Of a stretch of 64,000 bases of DNA, positions 1 to 10,560 are shown one piece after another. Source of the DNA: Zantedeschia hybrid cultivar. Taxonomy: Eukaryota; Streptophyta; Magnoliopsida; Alismatales; Araceae. A program made the translations under genes and the position numbers. Each line of letters starts with the position of its first letter. Position 1 is the stretch's first letter. Location of the stretch: contig JARZZO010000004.1 in NCBI GenBank assembly GCA_030544215.1, forward strand, positions 46,551,980-46,615,979, written 5' to 3'. The notes below the pieces were generated by a model that was given only the letters and a program-made list of their open reading frames with translations, was not told the origin of the DNA and ran no database searches.

Positions 1-62
<62 letters not shown>
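1..62. repeat. (TA)n microsatellite
   Basis: An uninterrupted TA dinucleotide run opens the window and may continue to the left of it. It is a simple AT microsatellite with no coding capacity. Confidence 0.95.
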
Positions 63-64
<2 letters not shown>

Positions 65-1191
65 AGCGTATCTAACTCAGATACGTCAACTTCGAAAATC
101 TACCTTCTTCGTTGTAAAAGAAATTTTAAATTTTAAATATTAAAATAGGTTCTTAAGGTTAATCTCACCTCCGGATCCTTAATATTTACCGTCCGATCTT
201 GATGATCAATCAGAGTCATCCAATCAGATAGACATAAAAAATCAACATCTAAAAATACTAAAAAATAATCAAAAAAAGAAAATTTGCCAAATTATCCCTT
301 AGAGTAAATGAGCCTTTAGAGTAGATCTCATCCCCTGTTATTTTAATTTTGATCTCAAAAAAAAAATGACGGTTACAGTTAAATTTTTCAATCTAATGTG
401 AAACTTAAATCTCAAGGGATGAGAAACAATCTAAATGAGTATTTGAATATTTTAACATTATTTGTGACTTTTTATTATTTTAAAATGAGGATGGGTGGTC
501 TGGGGAGGGTATCCAACTGATACACCCCAGGACGCATTCTAGCCATTCAATATATTCCGATGATCAGACGACTATAACAACAAGTGTTTTTTATATTTTT
601 AAAAAATTCAGAAGGTGGGGACAATCTTAAGAGAGCTATTTATATCATTGGATCTTTGATCCGATTACTCAAAAATTAAAAAAAATTAAAAAAAGATAAA
701 AATTATCCATTTTTATTCTTTAGTCGCCCGATCAAAGATAGAACCGTTACAGTTAGGCCCATCCCCAGTTTTTTTTTTTTTTAAACATACATGTTACTGC
801 AGCCATCTGAGCAAAGTTAATTGTTTAGCTATTGGGACCATTGCAGCAGCTAGTAGTCATTGCAGCAAGAATTTTTCTCTTTCTATGTATGTATATGAAA
901 TACGTACGCTTTAAGCATGCTGTTGGCTGGCTTTCGCTATTAGAAGTTACTCGACCAATTAATTTTCCCACCAAATTGCATGCACAAGCTGGTGCCTTGC
1001 CATGTATTCTTGACAACAGAGGAAGGGACCATCTATTTATTCAGACCTTAATTTGTCTCCATCTAACTTGGATATGCCCTAGTTCCCACGGTGATCTTAG
1101 ATTTTCCCTGCAAGTTGGTGTGGCGTACTCGTGGAGTTCTCATCTGGTGTAGTTTGTGCATTGATTGGCCCAAAGATTCCTAGAAACACTG
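63..1191. other. AT-rich DNA without a recognisable gene
   Basis: This stretch has several poly-A and poly-T runs. The phrase GGTTACAGTT near 368-377 recurs as CGTTACAGTT near 745-754, hinting at decayed repeats. The overlapping open frames between 825 and 1152 lack any recognisable domain, so I do not call them genes. The last five bases (CACTG, 1187-1191) are the target-site duplication of the TRIM that follows. Confidence 0.6.
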
Positions 1192-1209
1192 TCTTGGCAC
1201 TACAAGGAA

Positions 1210-1516
1210 AATAGTTTTTGTCAGCGAGTATATGTCGACGGCTAAGAGAATTTATCGACAAAGAGTGTATTAGTCGACGGCCATAATATAACCGTTGACA
1301 ATAGACTTATATGTCGACGGCTTAGGTAACCATTTACACATACGTAATATATGTCAACGGCTAACATATAGCCATTGACATATGTATAATATATGTCAAC
1401 GGCTATGTGAGGTCTGTCTACATATGTAATAAAAAGAAAAAATAAGTTTAATTGAAATGATATGTAGACAGCTATACTTATAGCCGTCTACATATCGGTT
1501 ATATGTCAACGGCTTC
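1210..1516. repeat. CACTA 5' subterminal repeat array
   Basis: About ten copies of a TATGTCGACGGCT / TATGTCAACGGCT motif occur here in both orientations, often as facing pairs. In the CACTA superfamily such repeats bind the transposase accessory protein. The C versus A alternation inside GTCGACGG/GTCAACGG would be consistent with CpG decay. Confidence 0.85.
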
Positions 1517-2170
1517 GTTTATAGTCGTGGACAAAAATCATAACCCTAAATCCTCTTCGTTTGCAGTGTGCCCCCAAACCCACGCCCTTTCCCCCTCAAA
1601 CCCACACCGCAGTTCTTCGACCCTCACCCAGGCACCGGCGACCCCATCACTGCCTCTGGCCACCGGCGACCCCATTGCTGCCCGACCCCATTGCCGCCTC
1701 CAGCCGCTGGCGACCCCATCGCTGCCTCCAACAGCTGGCGACCCCATCATCGCCGTTGGTTCTCTCTAAGTTGCGGCCAAATATCCCCTTCGCCGACCTC
1801 CTCATCATCAAGCTGCCACTATCTCGCCGCTGCTCCTCGGCGGGACGCCAGCCAGCCGCCAGTCCCAATTTTTCCACCCCCCCACCTGACCCCAACGTCG
1901 TCGTCGCTACTCCTCTCCAAGCTTTGGCCAGGGCGCAGCTTCGTCACCGCGCTGCTCGTCTCCACAGCCACTGGCCATCGGCCATCCTCTTCAGGTATAA
2001 CTTCTCCCTTCTTCTTCTGAGGAGGTCTATTTTACACGTCTGGGGTTTGTTGGAGGCGGCAATGGAGGTGGCATGGGCGGCAGCAAAGAGGGTGGCGGTG
2101 TGCCTTACAGTCTGGCCTTTGCCTCAGTCTGGCCTATGCATCATGGGTATATGTGCGTGCATATATTAGT
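1510..2170 (+). other. GC-rich exon-like cargo of the CACTA element with a minisatellite
   Basis: Base composition changes abruptly from AT-rich to GC-rich. At 1636-1756 a unit of about 25 bp (CCGGCGACCCCATCGCTGCC-like) repeats about five times imperfectly. The segment starts with an ACCCTAAA phrase common in plant 5' untranslated regions and has a possible splice donor CTTCAG/GTATAAC near 1989-2001. Long overlapping frames exist in several phases, but all are low-complexity proline/serine/alanine-rich. No domain is recognisable, so I do not call a CDS. It may be a captured host 5' exon (Pack-CACTA-like) or a decayed spacer. Confidence 0.4.
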
Positions 2171-3039
2171 TGATGGACACATCTCGTGCTTGTGCTGGTA
2201 GAACATACATGTAGCTTTGGTGTGTTCAACTCAGGTGTCAAGATTCTTCACCCATCATCTAAAGTTTAATTAATCTTGTCTTTTATTAAATCGAGTGAAT
2301 GATTCTATTTAGGAGTCATTCGGTTTGATGTGAAATGTAGTAAAATATTGTCAAATGCCATTTCATGTTTCACACAAATATACTGTTTTACAACTAGTTT
2401 ATAACATTTTATAATGTAGTTGGATTTCTAGGGTTGGTCAGTTCGTCCCACACGGGGCCAAAAGTTGCAGTTGGCCTGCATTAAAAGTGGGGATTGATTT
2501 TCAGTTGGAGCAAACAGACTACTCCATTCCATGGGAGAAGACCGGAGACAAAATCGGAGACACAGAAAGACGTATGATTCGTCCGGGAGGGACGTTATAA
2601 GCTATATTGTAAGGTTGTCAATGGGCCAGACTGAGGCAGAGGCTTGTTAGATTCGGCCCACTTTTGATAGGACATGAGCCATTAAAAAAAAAGCATATTT
2701 TTTAAAATCTGATCTGTGCAGTAAAAGACAACAATTATCTGATTAGATGGATTGGATGCCATGTGGCACACAAACCCCATAAGGAGTGTAGTGGATCTTA
2801 ACTGGTGTACACCATCTTATGTGACCAAGCCATCTGATTCACTAGATTGGATGGGCCTTCCCTCTAGTCCAGTCATCTGATTCTCATGATTGTGAGCCTT
2901 CCCTCTTAATTTAGATTGTACAGATATGTGTGACATGTACAGTCCGAATTAAAAACCTTCCATTAGAAGAAAAAAAATAAGTATAGGTGCAGATGATGCA
3001 CTTGGCAGTGCAACAACTATTATTCTTTGACTTATACCA
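2171..3039. other. CACTA interior without recognised coding sequence
   Basis: AT-rich unique sequence between the GC-rich block and the RNase H fragment. I see no transposase frame and no repeat structure. Confidence 0.5.
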
Positions 3040-3320
3040 ATTTGCCAAAGCTGTAGAAGCCAAAGTCAAGGACTCAGATTCAATGACTAGGTAAGAGACA
3101 CAAAGAGCTTTACAATATCTCAACCTATCTAGCTAAGCTCTAGCCTCTACTTCAATACTAGTGCAAACAAAGTAGAAATATGAGAAAGCGAAAACAATAT
3201 GACTAGAATGGTTCTTATGGATGCCTCCTCCACCAATTTGACCCAGGTTACCTTTACTAGCTCCATCAACATTAAGCTTCAGATTAGGTGCAGTAAGGGG
3301 GCTCCATCTCACTAAAAACA
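3040..3320 (-). pseudogene. RNase H-like (RVT_3 type) fragment inside the CACTA element
   Basis: Read on the minus strand, 3133-3321 encodes a peptide containing PNLKLNVDGASKGN, a GGGG stretch and TSIEVEARA. A second phase continues below 3123 with CVSYLVIESESLTLA. The order (LNVDGA, glycine-rich turn, EAEA, IESDSL-like) is that of the RNase H-like domain found in plant LINE-type and domesticated reverse-transcriptase proteins. A stop and a phase change near 3123-3133 break it, and only about 90 residues remain. It is best read as a captured fragment carried by the CACTA element; a remnant of a LINE that inserted there is the alternative. Confidence 0.7.
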
Positions 3321-3524
3321 AACTCCTAGTCCTTCTTGCCCTTAAAGATAACCCATGTTATTCACCCATAGAATTAAGTTGATTTTTAATTTGAAAGTGT
3401 GAATGTGTTTATTTGTACATGTGGATGTATTTACTTGTATATACTTGTAATAAGTACAAGTCTGTATCTACAAGAAAAATATATTAATTTAATATTTTAA
3501 TTTTTTTTTGTTAGAAACTATTTG

Positions 3525-4097
3525 TCAGCAGCTAGGGAAGCCACTGACAAAAGTTTTTGTGCAAATATGTCCACGGCTACAAACCGTGGACATATGACAC
3601 ATTTGTCAGCGGCTCCAGTTGCTAACAAAACTTTTGTCAGCGGCTCGTTAGTCTTGGACAAAAACATTTGTCAGCGGCTACATAGCCGTTGACATAAAGT
3701 ATTTGTCAGCGGCTCATGTTGCTAACAAAACTTTTTGTCAGGGACTACACAGCTGTGGACAAATATATTTGTCAGCGAGTTTAGTTGTTGACAAATATAT
3801 ACTTTGTCAGCGGCTTCCATCAGCCGTTGACATATGTTTTCTTTGTCAGTGAGTTGTATCCGTGGACATATATATTATATGTCAACGGCTTTAAGTAGCC
3901 GTTGACATGTGTGTTCTTTGTCAGCAGCTGTTATCCGTAGACATATATATTATATGTCAGCGGCTTCTGATAGCCGTATATGCCAACGGAACTTTTGTCC
4001 ACGGCTTTGTCAGCAGTTCAGTAGCCGTTGACATAGATATTTGTCAACGACTGTTTAAGATTTGTCAGTGGCTCTTAGCCGCTGACAAATACTGTTT
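3525..4097. repeat. CACTA 3' subterminal repeat array
   Basis: More than twenty copies of TTTGTCAGCGGCT-like motifs and their complements (AGCCGTTGACA) are spaced about 20-30 bp apart up to the right terminus. Many sit as inverted pairs, for example around 3667-3690. This end is roughly twice as long as the left one. It is the expected transposase-binding array. Confidence 0.88.
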
Positions 4098-4111
4098 TCC
4101 TTATAGTGTGG

Positions 4112-4213
4112 AGTGAGTATATAATAGTCTAACATCGGTTAATTTCAGTTATAGCCGGTACTTATGATCTTGGGCCCTTTAAACTCAACACCTGGATTTT
4201 GTGATTTGTAAGA
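4112..4213 (+). repeat. TRIM 5' LTR, right part
   Basis: This continues the LTR that begins at 1192-1197 beyond the CACTA insertion. It matches 4331-4431 with scattered substitutions and is followed by the primer-binding-like TGGTATAAGAGCAGG. Confidence 0.8.
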
Positions 4214-4324
4214 TGGTATAAGAGCAGGAGCTTGGCTGAACTTTATCTTCTCAAAGTTTATCTTCTAATTTACGTCGCCTCCTCTCATTTAATTTTTACA
4301 GTCCATCTTGACCGTAAGGGGGGG

Positions 4325-4431
4325 TGTTAGAATGACTATATAATAGTCTTACGTCGGTTAATTTTAGTTGTAGCCAGTGCTTATGATCTTGAGTCATTTA
4401 AACTCAACATCAAGTTTTGTGATTTGTAAGG
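4325..4431 (+). repeat. TRIM 3' LTR
   Basis: This 107-bp repeat starts TGTTAGAATGAC directly after a G-run purine tract and ends before the duplication CACTG. It is the intact partner of the split 5' LTR. Confidence 0.82.
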
Positions 4432-4436
4432 CACTG

Positions 4437-5440
4437 TTATAACAAATTGCTTTCTGTCACTCAGTCTCTTTTTTTTTGTTCTTTGTGTTGAAACGTACCT
4501 TGATTTAAACTTGAACTGCATGCTACCCATCTAATCTGCAACATAATGATGTATCCATTTCCTCTATCCTTTTCTTCCTTTTTGAAAGTTCCAGCATGTG
4601 AATTATGTAGAAATGTATAAGCAGAATGAACCCTTAATATTATGATCACTATCCTTCTTTTTGTGATAGATATCAAAGCCAAATTCATGTAGCTCTACCA
4701 TCTCACATGATTCATACATGTTTCACTCACTCATCAACCAACAGTATTGGTTGTGCCTACTAGTCTCCAAGTTCTGGTGAAAAAAAAAAAAATGTTTCCA
4801 AGTTGTACGGTTAATTCTTCCATGCATGAGAGCAAATGCCTTTTAAATTGGCGAATCATGTGAAAAGTTTCCACGCTGGAATCTGCATTGCACTCAAGTT
4901 GAGGTGGTCTTCACATCTCACGGAAGGATAGGCGATTTAATTTGATGGGGAGATGGCCTTTACACCTCCACTTGGTAAAGGAGGGAATCCGCTTGTACAA
5001 CACCCAACTAGCATAGTGCACTTATCCAACTAATTCACCCTTTTTAGTGAAGAATTGATCGCTAATAATTAATATCCCACTAACTTTGATGCCTTCTCTA
5101 CTGATATGCTAATGTCAACCCTATTGAAATCTGAACCCTAGATGTCAATCATGAAAATTATAATTGTATCAACTAGAAAAGTTTTCATACGGATCGAACA
5201 CTTTTATTCCAACACAATTCGTTGAAATTGGCGTCCATTAACTCGGAATGATTGTTCCTGATGATAATAGAGAAAAACAAATGGATTCTTGTACCTTGAT
5301 TAGGGGGCTTCTAGAACATAAACAGTAAATTATCCATCCCATCAGTCCTTGTCGGTCTATTAAAGCTTTCATTGTGACTTCTTTTCCAAGATGTATACCT
5401 AGAAGAAGACTTAATCATAAGCCTCGAAACAGGTGGCTTC
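4437..5440. other. No gene recognised
   Basis: Moderately AT-rich unique-looking DNA. The open frames here are short and carry no motif. I see no terminal repeats or RNA gene until the SINE. Confidence 0.55.
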
Positions 5441-5456
5441 AAATGTACAGTCAAAG

Positions 5457-5749
5457 TCCAAGGCCCGTAGCGCAGTGGTGCTGGGCAAATGCCTTGCTCC
5501 TGTTCAGGGAGTCGTTTACGGGTTCGATCCCGCGGGTTTCTCTTTTTTATAGGAAGAATTATCGCAGTACTCCGTAGATATTTATGCTGCTTGACAGATT
5601 TATTTGCTTCAAGTGCGAGAATATCTTTCTCTTAGAAGAAAATTTATGGTCTCTGATTGAGACCGGCTCGATCCCAGTTACTCCGAATTAGATACTTTGC
5701 CTCAGTTTTACTAGGCTACTGATCAAAAAAAAAAAAGAAAAAAAAAAAG
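5457..5749 (+). mobile_element. tRNA-derived SINE
   Basis: A tRNA-like head holds a pol III A box TAGCGCAGTGGT (5468-5479) and B box GGTTCGATCC (5521-5530). An unrelated body follows, then an A-rich tail (5725-5749). A 16-bp target-site duplication with one mismatch flanks it (5441-5456 AAATGTACAGTCAAAG and 5750-5765 AAATGTACAATCAAAG). Length is about 293 bp. It has no coding capacity and is mobilised by a LINE reverse transcriptase. The A and B boxes look intact, so the internal promoter may still work. I could not assign it to a named family. Confidence 0.88.
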
Positions 5750-5765
5750 AAATGTACAATCAAAG

Positions 5766-7121
5766 AATAGATTGAAATTGGCATAAGAAGTTGCGGCGAT
5801 AATTTTTGGTGAACACGCAAGACATGTTGGTTCCTATCTTCTAGGCTTACCAGAAGGTAAACTCCAATTATCTATGCCATCAATTATTGGTATCTCGTAT
5901 CTTTTTTTTTTTTTTTAGGGGGAGGGGGGACTTTGAACATAAATTTTTTTTGTCTAATTAAAGAATAATTTTTAAGTTAATCTTACTATTGAAGGAAATA
6001 ATTTTTTGAGTCACGTCTAAACATATAAATTATAAGCACATGATAAAAGTTAAACATATGACCTTCTCATATGAAAAAGTTAAGAGGTACAAATTGAACT
6101 AGTCCTAGTTGATTGGCATCTCATATCTGACTGCTAGGTTGGTAAAACAGCACCTATTAGCTATATCATCAGTTTTGTCACTTAAGGGGTCCTCCAATGG
6201 TACCTGTTGTCTAAACCCTCTTCACATGCTGCATAGTACTTGTCAGAACGTACCCGACACTTCCGCCTGCTGCCTTAGACTTCATGAGGAGCCATTAATT
6301 TCTACCTAAATTTCATAACAGGCTACTGGGACTTCAAGATCACCTTCGTCTGTGCTAGGGCGCGGTAAACTAGTTTCAAAAAGAGTAGTCATTCTGACCA
6401 CCTTTTGTTTCATGTGCCTTTTAAGGGCATGTGCACAATTTGGACCCATCTTTTAAACTGAGCAACGCTATCGTGCTGGAAAATTTCTTCAGTTTTCTTA
6501 CCCTATTAAGGTGAAAAGTTCAAGTTGAGGGCTTATTCATAAATTTATCTGTTGCAGTTACTCTCATTTTTGCGGATAAAAAATTTGAAGAAACTTTTCC
6601 GCCTAGATAGTACTACCAATTTTAACTTGTCAGCATGTTTCCCATGGAAGGCTTTTATGATAAGGGACCGTTCTGCAAATTAAGCTCAGCATGGCAGGCC
6701 ATAACACATTGTCTCTACCATTTTTCCTGTTCAGCTCATCCCATCTAGATGGTAGACCCGGTTTTTTAATGAATAGGTTCATGCATGAGATGACCCCTAT
6801 GACCTTTTGTCTCTATATGTTCTTGAGATGTATAAAAATATGCAGTGAAAGACTCCGAAGCATGTAAATTAAACATGTTTTGGGTCTAACATCTTTGTTT
6901 CACTGCGTAACATGATTCAAAATGCTTCACATGCTCTTCCGGCAGACCATGGGAATGAATTTATTTAAGCTCTTGTTAACGGGTTGCATTAATAGGTCAT
7001 TAGTTATTTTTCCTATAAATTAAGGGAACATTATGTGCAGGAATTGGCAGAGGAATAGTTGGTGTTATCAAGAGTACTGTTTCTCTTCTTCAATTAATGG
7101 TGTTCCAGTTGTTACAAATAA
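5766..7121. other. No gene recognised
   Basis: AT-rich DNA with T and A homopolymers (5901-5918). The short frames, for example around 6109-6309, show no domain. Part of it may be flanking DNA of Copia-E. Confidence 0.5.
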
Positions 7122-8087
7122 TGTCGTGGGCACAACGAACATAGTGCAAGTAATTTAATATACAGAAAATGATCGGAAGCAAATTCAGACGAGATCTAAA
7201 TAACGAGCAAATATAAGTTGACATGTAGTATGATTAAAAATAGATAATGATTATAAAAAAGAAATTAGTAAAGACGTCTCATGTATGAGACTTACGTTAG
7301 AGAAGATATCGCCCCCACTATAAGGTGCGTTGGGAACTAACATTCTTCTCTTAGGGTACAACCACAATAACGAGATTGAAAGCGCACAAAGCTATCATAA
7401 AAAATCTAAGTCTCTTAAGTGAGAAATTAGATTAAAGGAGAAAAGATCATGCACTAGACGATCCAAGTGATGTGTAATATCAAGATAGATGTAAACACTC
7501 GAAGAAGATGACAACAGTAATAGGGACGGCCTGTTTTCCTTCTTCACGTCATAGCAGGTCAGCAGAAAGAAGCCCCCCCACAGTATGATCAAATCGATGC
7601 AGAGCAGCAATAGAGAAAGAGATTGAGAGGAAGAGAGAGCAGGAAGCGAGCAGTTCCCTTTTGATAAGATCCCGATAGCTAAATAGGAAAGAGTCCGTTG
7701 GTTTCTGTCCCCGACTATTGCATACGCACGCGAAAGTTATCTCAAGCCTCGAAAGGTTTCTTCCTCTCCAAGAAAGGATAAAAAGGTAAAAATAAATAAA
7801 AGGAGAGCAAGAGGTCCAGTCTCTCACACATACGTCCATGCCCAGTCCAGCCCGAAACAACGTAGTGTGGCGGGCAGGCGTGCACACCCATGTGTGGTGT
7901 AGCATAACTCTTTCTAGTTCTCTAGAACAAGATACCAAGGAACACATTGAGTTATAAGGACCTCTACTTTTTTGTGTTTTCCAATACAGGACTAAACCCT
8001 ATATATATATATACAAGATAACAACTCCCTCAAACCTTAAGTTTACCCATTCTCAAATTAGTGTAGCCACCCATTTTCTACCTTACA
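7122..8087 (-). mobile_element. Copia-E 3' LTR (probable)
   Basis: Copia-E coding DNA runs on the minus strand and ends at 8560. Below it the minus strand has a purine tract (complement of TTCCTCCACAAAC, 8088-8100) directly before TGTAAGGTAG, a plausible LTR start at 8087. A minus-strand TATA run at 8000-8016 lies about 75 bp inside, as expected for U3. The other end is less certain: TGTCGTGGGCACAACG at 7122 gives a TG...CA LTR of 966 bp, but 7101 is also possible. The second LTR would lie right of the window, so the pair cannot be compared. Confidence 0.45.
8000..8016 (-). promoter_or_regulatory. TATA box of the Copia-E LTR (probable)
   Basis: A TATATATATATATA run read on the minus strand, shortly downstream of the proposed U3 start. 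Its placement fits the promoter of an LTR, but a simple AT repeat cannot be excluded. Confidence 0.4.
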
Positions 8088-8100
8088 TTCCTCCACAAAC

Positions 8101-8559
8101 TCATGGTTTGAGAAGAGGGAATAAAATAGAAGAGATACATATCATGCTTTTAGTAAAGGTACCTTTCGAGTTTGAACCTTCACCTAAATACTCCAAATAT
8201 TATCTCCACATAATCGAAGTGAACTAAGTCTTGAACTTGATTCTTTTGAGTGAAGATCATCAATGGAAATAACATGATATGAAGTTCGATAGCAATCTTT
8301 AGGGTTGGCGCTTTTACGGTCATGCGCCCTTTCCTGTATCATGAGTGCTTTTAGGAATAGCCCAACTCCTTTAATTGTGGCCTCACAGTATCACTTAGGT
8401 GTGCTTGAACCTATTAAGAGTATAGAACTCTTCCTTTACTTGTAGTTATAGGCACTTGGGGATAGACTTAGATACAAGATATCTAAATTGTCTAAGTACC
8501 TCTAAATTCTCTTAACAGTTTGTTATTATCACATTGAACCTTCTTTGTAGGATCTCTAT
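8101..8559 (-). other. Copia-E 3' untranslated region
   Basis: Sequence between the end of the RNase H frame and the purine tract before the LTR. Tork-type Copia elements often have several hundred bases here. No open frame of note. Confidence 0.4.
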
Positions 8560-8966
8560 TCAGATAGGTTGGGTTGCCACTGCAGGAGAATTGCTAATGG
8601 GTTTTAGTCCCATCCCCATCCTTGATTTTTGGACTTGTTTTTTGTCAAGTCCCTTAGTCAGAAGATCTACTGTGCTGTTTTTACTACCAACAAAATCTAC
8701 AACTATCACTCCCTGAAATACTAATTTGCTTACAAACTTTAATCTGATTTGGATGCGTCTCTGTTCCTTATGATTGTACTTTGAACTCTTGATCTTTGCA
8801 ATTGTGGTTGTGTTATCACAATGAACATAGATCATAAGAATAGGCTTATTCATCAAGGGAAGTTCTGAAAGAAGACCCTTAATCTATTCAGCCTCCAATC
8901 CAGTGGTGTCCAAAGCACACAACTCAGCCTCAAAAGTAGACTGAGACAAAATGGTCTATTTAGTTG
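8560..8966 (-). pseudogene. Copia-E pol, RNase H C-terminal part
   Basis: The minus-strand peptide contains the Copia RNase H signatures STKQTILSQSTFEAEL, CDNTTTIAK and VDLLTKGL, and ends with a MGLKPI-like tail. An in-frame TAG near 8885 interrupts it. The upper edge is the target site of Copia-B (ACCTC, 8967-8971). The coding sequence resumes at 44033, where translation of the minus strand leads into this segment. The sequence is of Tork-like type and clearly different from Copia-A to -D. Confidence 0.8.
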
Positions 8967-8971
8967 ACCTC

Positions 8972-10541
8972 TGATGGATATAGGTGTCCTCTAAGCCAAT
9001 CATAAGGCACCTATTTCAATCTGGTTCACTAATAAATGGCATTAAATTCATTATGTAGATTGGCATATTTATAATTGCGCATAATGAAGCCCATGAATAT
9101 GTGCAATAGTCATCAGATTATGATGAGATCATAATAATGAGACTGATGACTTATAAACACATATTCTCAATTGTTCCTAGTCGTAGGATGTTTGAGAAGG
9201 ACATCAAACATCCGGTTAGACTAGTACAGGTTATTCCAGCTCATATGATGAGGGTGACTGATCTCGTTAGTTACTAGTGCGGAGACACAGTGGTAAACCT
9301 GTAGGTGCTCATTGGGGAATAAGTTCACTGAACTGATCCGACATGAATCGCCGAATGGTAATTTACCTGACTGTCAATCGGCTTGATTCATCGTCACAGT
9401 GGCGTGGTTGATCCTTGGACTTGAGACACCAAAGACGCCTTGTCGGTGGACTTCTGGACTTTGACTTTGACCTACGAATCCCTATCCACGGGATCTCTAA
9501 TAGTCAAGGATCGAGTCCAGCGGAAGACCTTCGAAGGTGATTGTGTGTTCAATAAAGGATCGTTCGCTCTCAGATAACTGGAGAGAGGATGCGCTAGAAT
9601 AGATCCGCAGGAGTCTCTGGCTAGAGCAGAAACAATAACAGAAAATAGGTTTTCGGATATTGTAAAGTGGAGTCTGATTCAAGTGAGTTGACAATCTAGG
9701 GTTTGACAGTTGACCATACCAGTTAACTCGAGAGCATTGTGCGAACGAAGGATTATAGCCACGTGGTAACTGTAGACGGACAGGTTCCATGAGTGGGTTG
9801 CTGAACCCCATTACCTTTCGGGATCATGCAGTGTTGCTTGGCACCCAACTTGATCGGAAGTCCGACCGAATTTACATGCGATGATAATTCGGTTAAGTAA
9901 TTAGTTAATATTTAGATATTAATTAATTACAATAAGTCAATAACTAGTTATTGGACTTAACGGGCTGAAAACTGGACTGGTAAATGGGCCTAGAGGGTCA
10001 CACGCAATAAGATTCTCAGTCGGTGGTCCATAAGTGGGATTTATATTAAGTCGGGGACTTTTGTGAAAAGTCGCGCCGACTTAATATATATACGCGCTGT
10101 TGAGAAACCCTGGGCCAAGCTCCAAGATTTCTCCTTACTGGCCGTCATCCCCTCCTTTCTCTCCCCTCCTCTGGGTGCCCCGTTCGAGGCGCCGGGATTG
10201 TCACCGTCTCCGCCGCGCGTGATTCTTGAAAGTCGGGAATTCCCGTCGGCGGGATTTCAGCAATCGTTGCGGCGACGGATCTTCAGCGAGCGAGTTGATA
10301 CGGATGAGGGATCGAGGACGAACCACCGCGGAGGATCGCGTGGATACCGTTGGAGGCCGGACGCTTGTGCGGCTCGCGGCATCGCCTCGACGGAAGCGGA
10401 TTCGAATCCGCACACAGTAATTGGATTACTCCCGTTAGTTTTCGGTTTTAGTTTTTCGTTCCGAATCGGATCAGCGGGCATCGGGCGGGATTTTGTTCAT
10501 CGTTTCCGCTACGCTCTTCGCATCCCGCCCAAATCCTAACA
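8972..10541 (+). repeat. Copia-B 5' LTR
   Basis: 1,570-bp LTR, TG...CA. A TATA-like AATATATATA lies at 10083-10092, and a GC-rich R/U5-like part follows. It matches 42444-44027 along its length with scattered substitutions and small indels. The frames inside it (for example 10063-10539) are not genes. Confidence 0.92.
10083..10092 (+). promoter_or_regulatory. TATA box in Copia-B 5' LTR
   Basis: AATATATATA sits just upstream of the GC-rich transcribed part of the LTR. The same sequence occurs at the equivalent place in the 3' LTR (about 43557-43566). Expected to drive the retroelement transcript on the plus strand. Confidence 0.5.
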
Positions 10542-10542
10542 G

Positions 10543-10560
10543 TGGTATCAGAGCCAGGTT
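10543..10560 (+). promoter_or_regulatory. Copia-B primer-binding site
   Basis: TGGTATCAGAGCCAGGTT starts one base after the LTR end. It is complementary to the 3' end of plant initiator methionine tRNA, the usual primer for plant Copia reverse transcription. Confidence 0.9.

Larger units (their letters stand above)
1198..4108. mobile_element. Non-autonomous CACTA (En/Spm) DNA transposon
   Basis: The left end reads CACTACAAGGAAAATAG. The right end is the inverted counterpart, ending TTTTCCTTATAGTG. TGG lies immediately outside both ends (1195-1197 and 4109-4111), the 3-bp duplication typical of CACTA elements. Both subterminal regions are packed with direct and inverted copies of a TTTGTCAGCGGCT-like motif, the usual arrangement of transposase-binding sites. 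At 2,911 bp with no TnpA/TnpD-like frame, it must depend on an autonomous partner. It carries a GC-rich exon-like block and a plant RNase H fragment as cargo. It inserted six bases inside the 5' LTR of the TRIM. Confidence 0.93.
1192..4431 (+). mobile_element. TRIM (miniature LTR retroelement), split by a CACTA insertion
   Basis: Without the CACTA insert and its duplicated TGG, this is an element of about 326 bp. Two direct repeats of about 107 bp (1192-1197 plus 4112-4213, and 4325-4431) align over their whole length, including the shared phrase TATATAATAGTCT. The first is followed by TGGTATAAGAGCAGG, a methionine-tRNA-type primer site with C to A at one position. The second is preceded by the purine tract AAGGGGGGG. 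The element is flanked by CACTG at 1187-1191 and 4432-4436, a perfect 5-bp duplication. There is no coding capacity, as expected for a TRIM that uses proteins of other elements. The LTR end is not a canonical CA, so the inner edge of the first LTR is uncertain by a base or two. Confidence 0.85.

Noticed and set aside
832..1152. Open frame of 106 codons on the plus strand
   Set aside because: No domain, no plant gene-like composition, overlaps an equal frame on the other strand, and its end runs close to the TRIM border.
1561..2169. 202-codon proline-rich open frame inside the CACTA element
   Set aside because: Low-complexity GC-rich DNA is open in several phases at once because of a minisatellite; no domain. 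Described as exon-like cargo instead.
3525..4097. Satellite or centromeric tandem repeat
   Set aside because: Motif copies are in both orientations, irregularly spaced, and confined to the subterminal part of the CACTA element.
5461..5535. Functional tRNA gene
   Set aside because: A and B boxes are present, but the acceptor and anticodon arms do not pair properly, and a body, A tail and target-site duplication mark it as a SINE head.
7549..7947. 132-codon minus-strand frame
   Set aside because: Lies inside the probable Copia-E LTR downstream of its TATA box; no domain seen.
10063..10539. 158-codon frame, with a similar one at 43538-43906
   Set aside because: Equivalent positions in the two Copia-B LTRs; frame lengths differ because of LTR mutations, so not a conserved gene.
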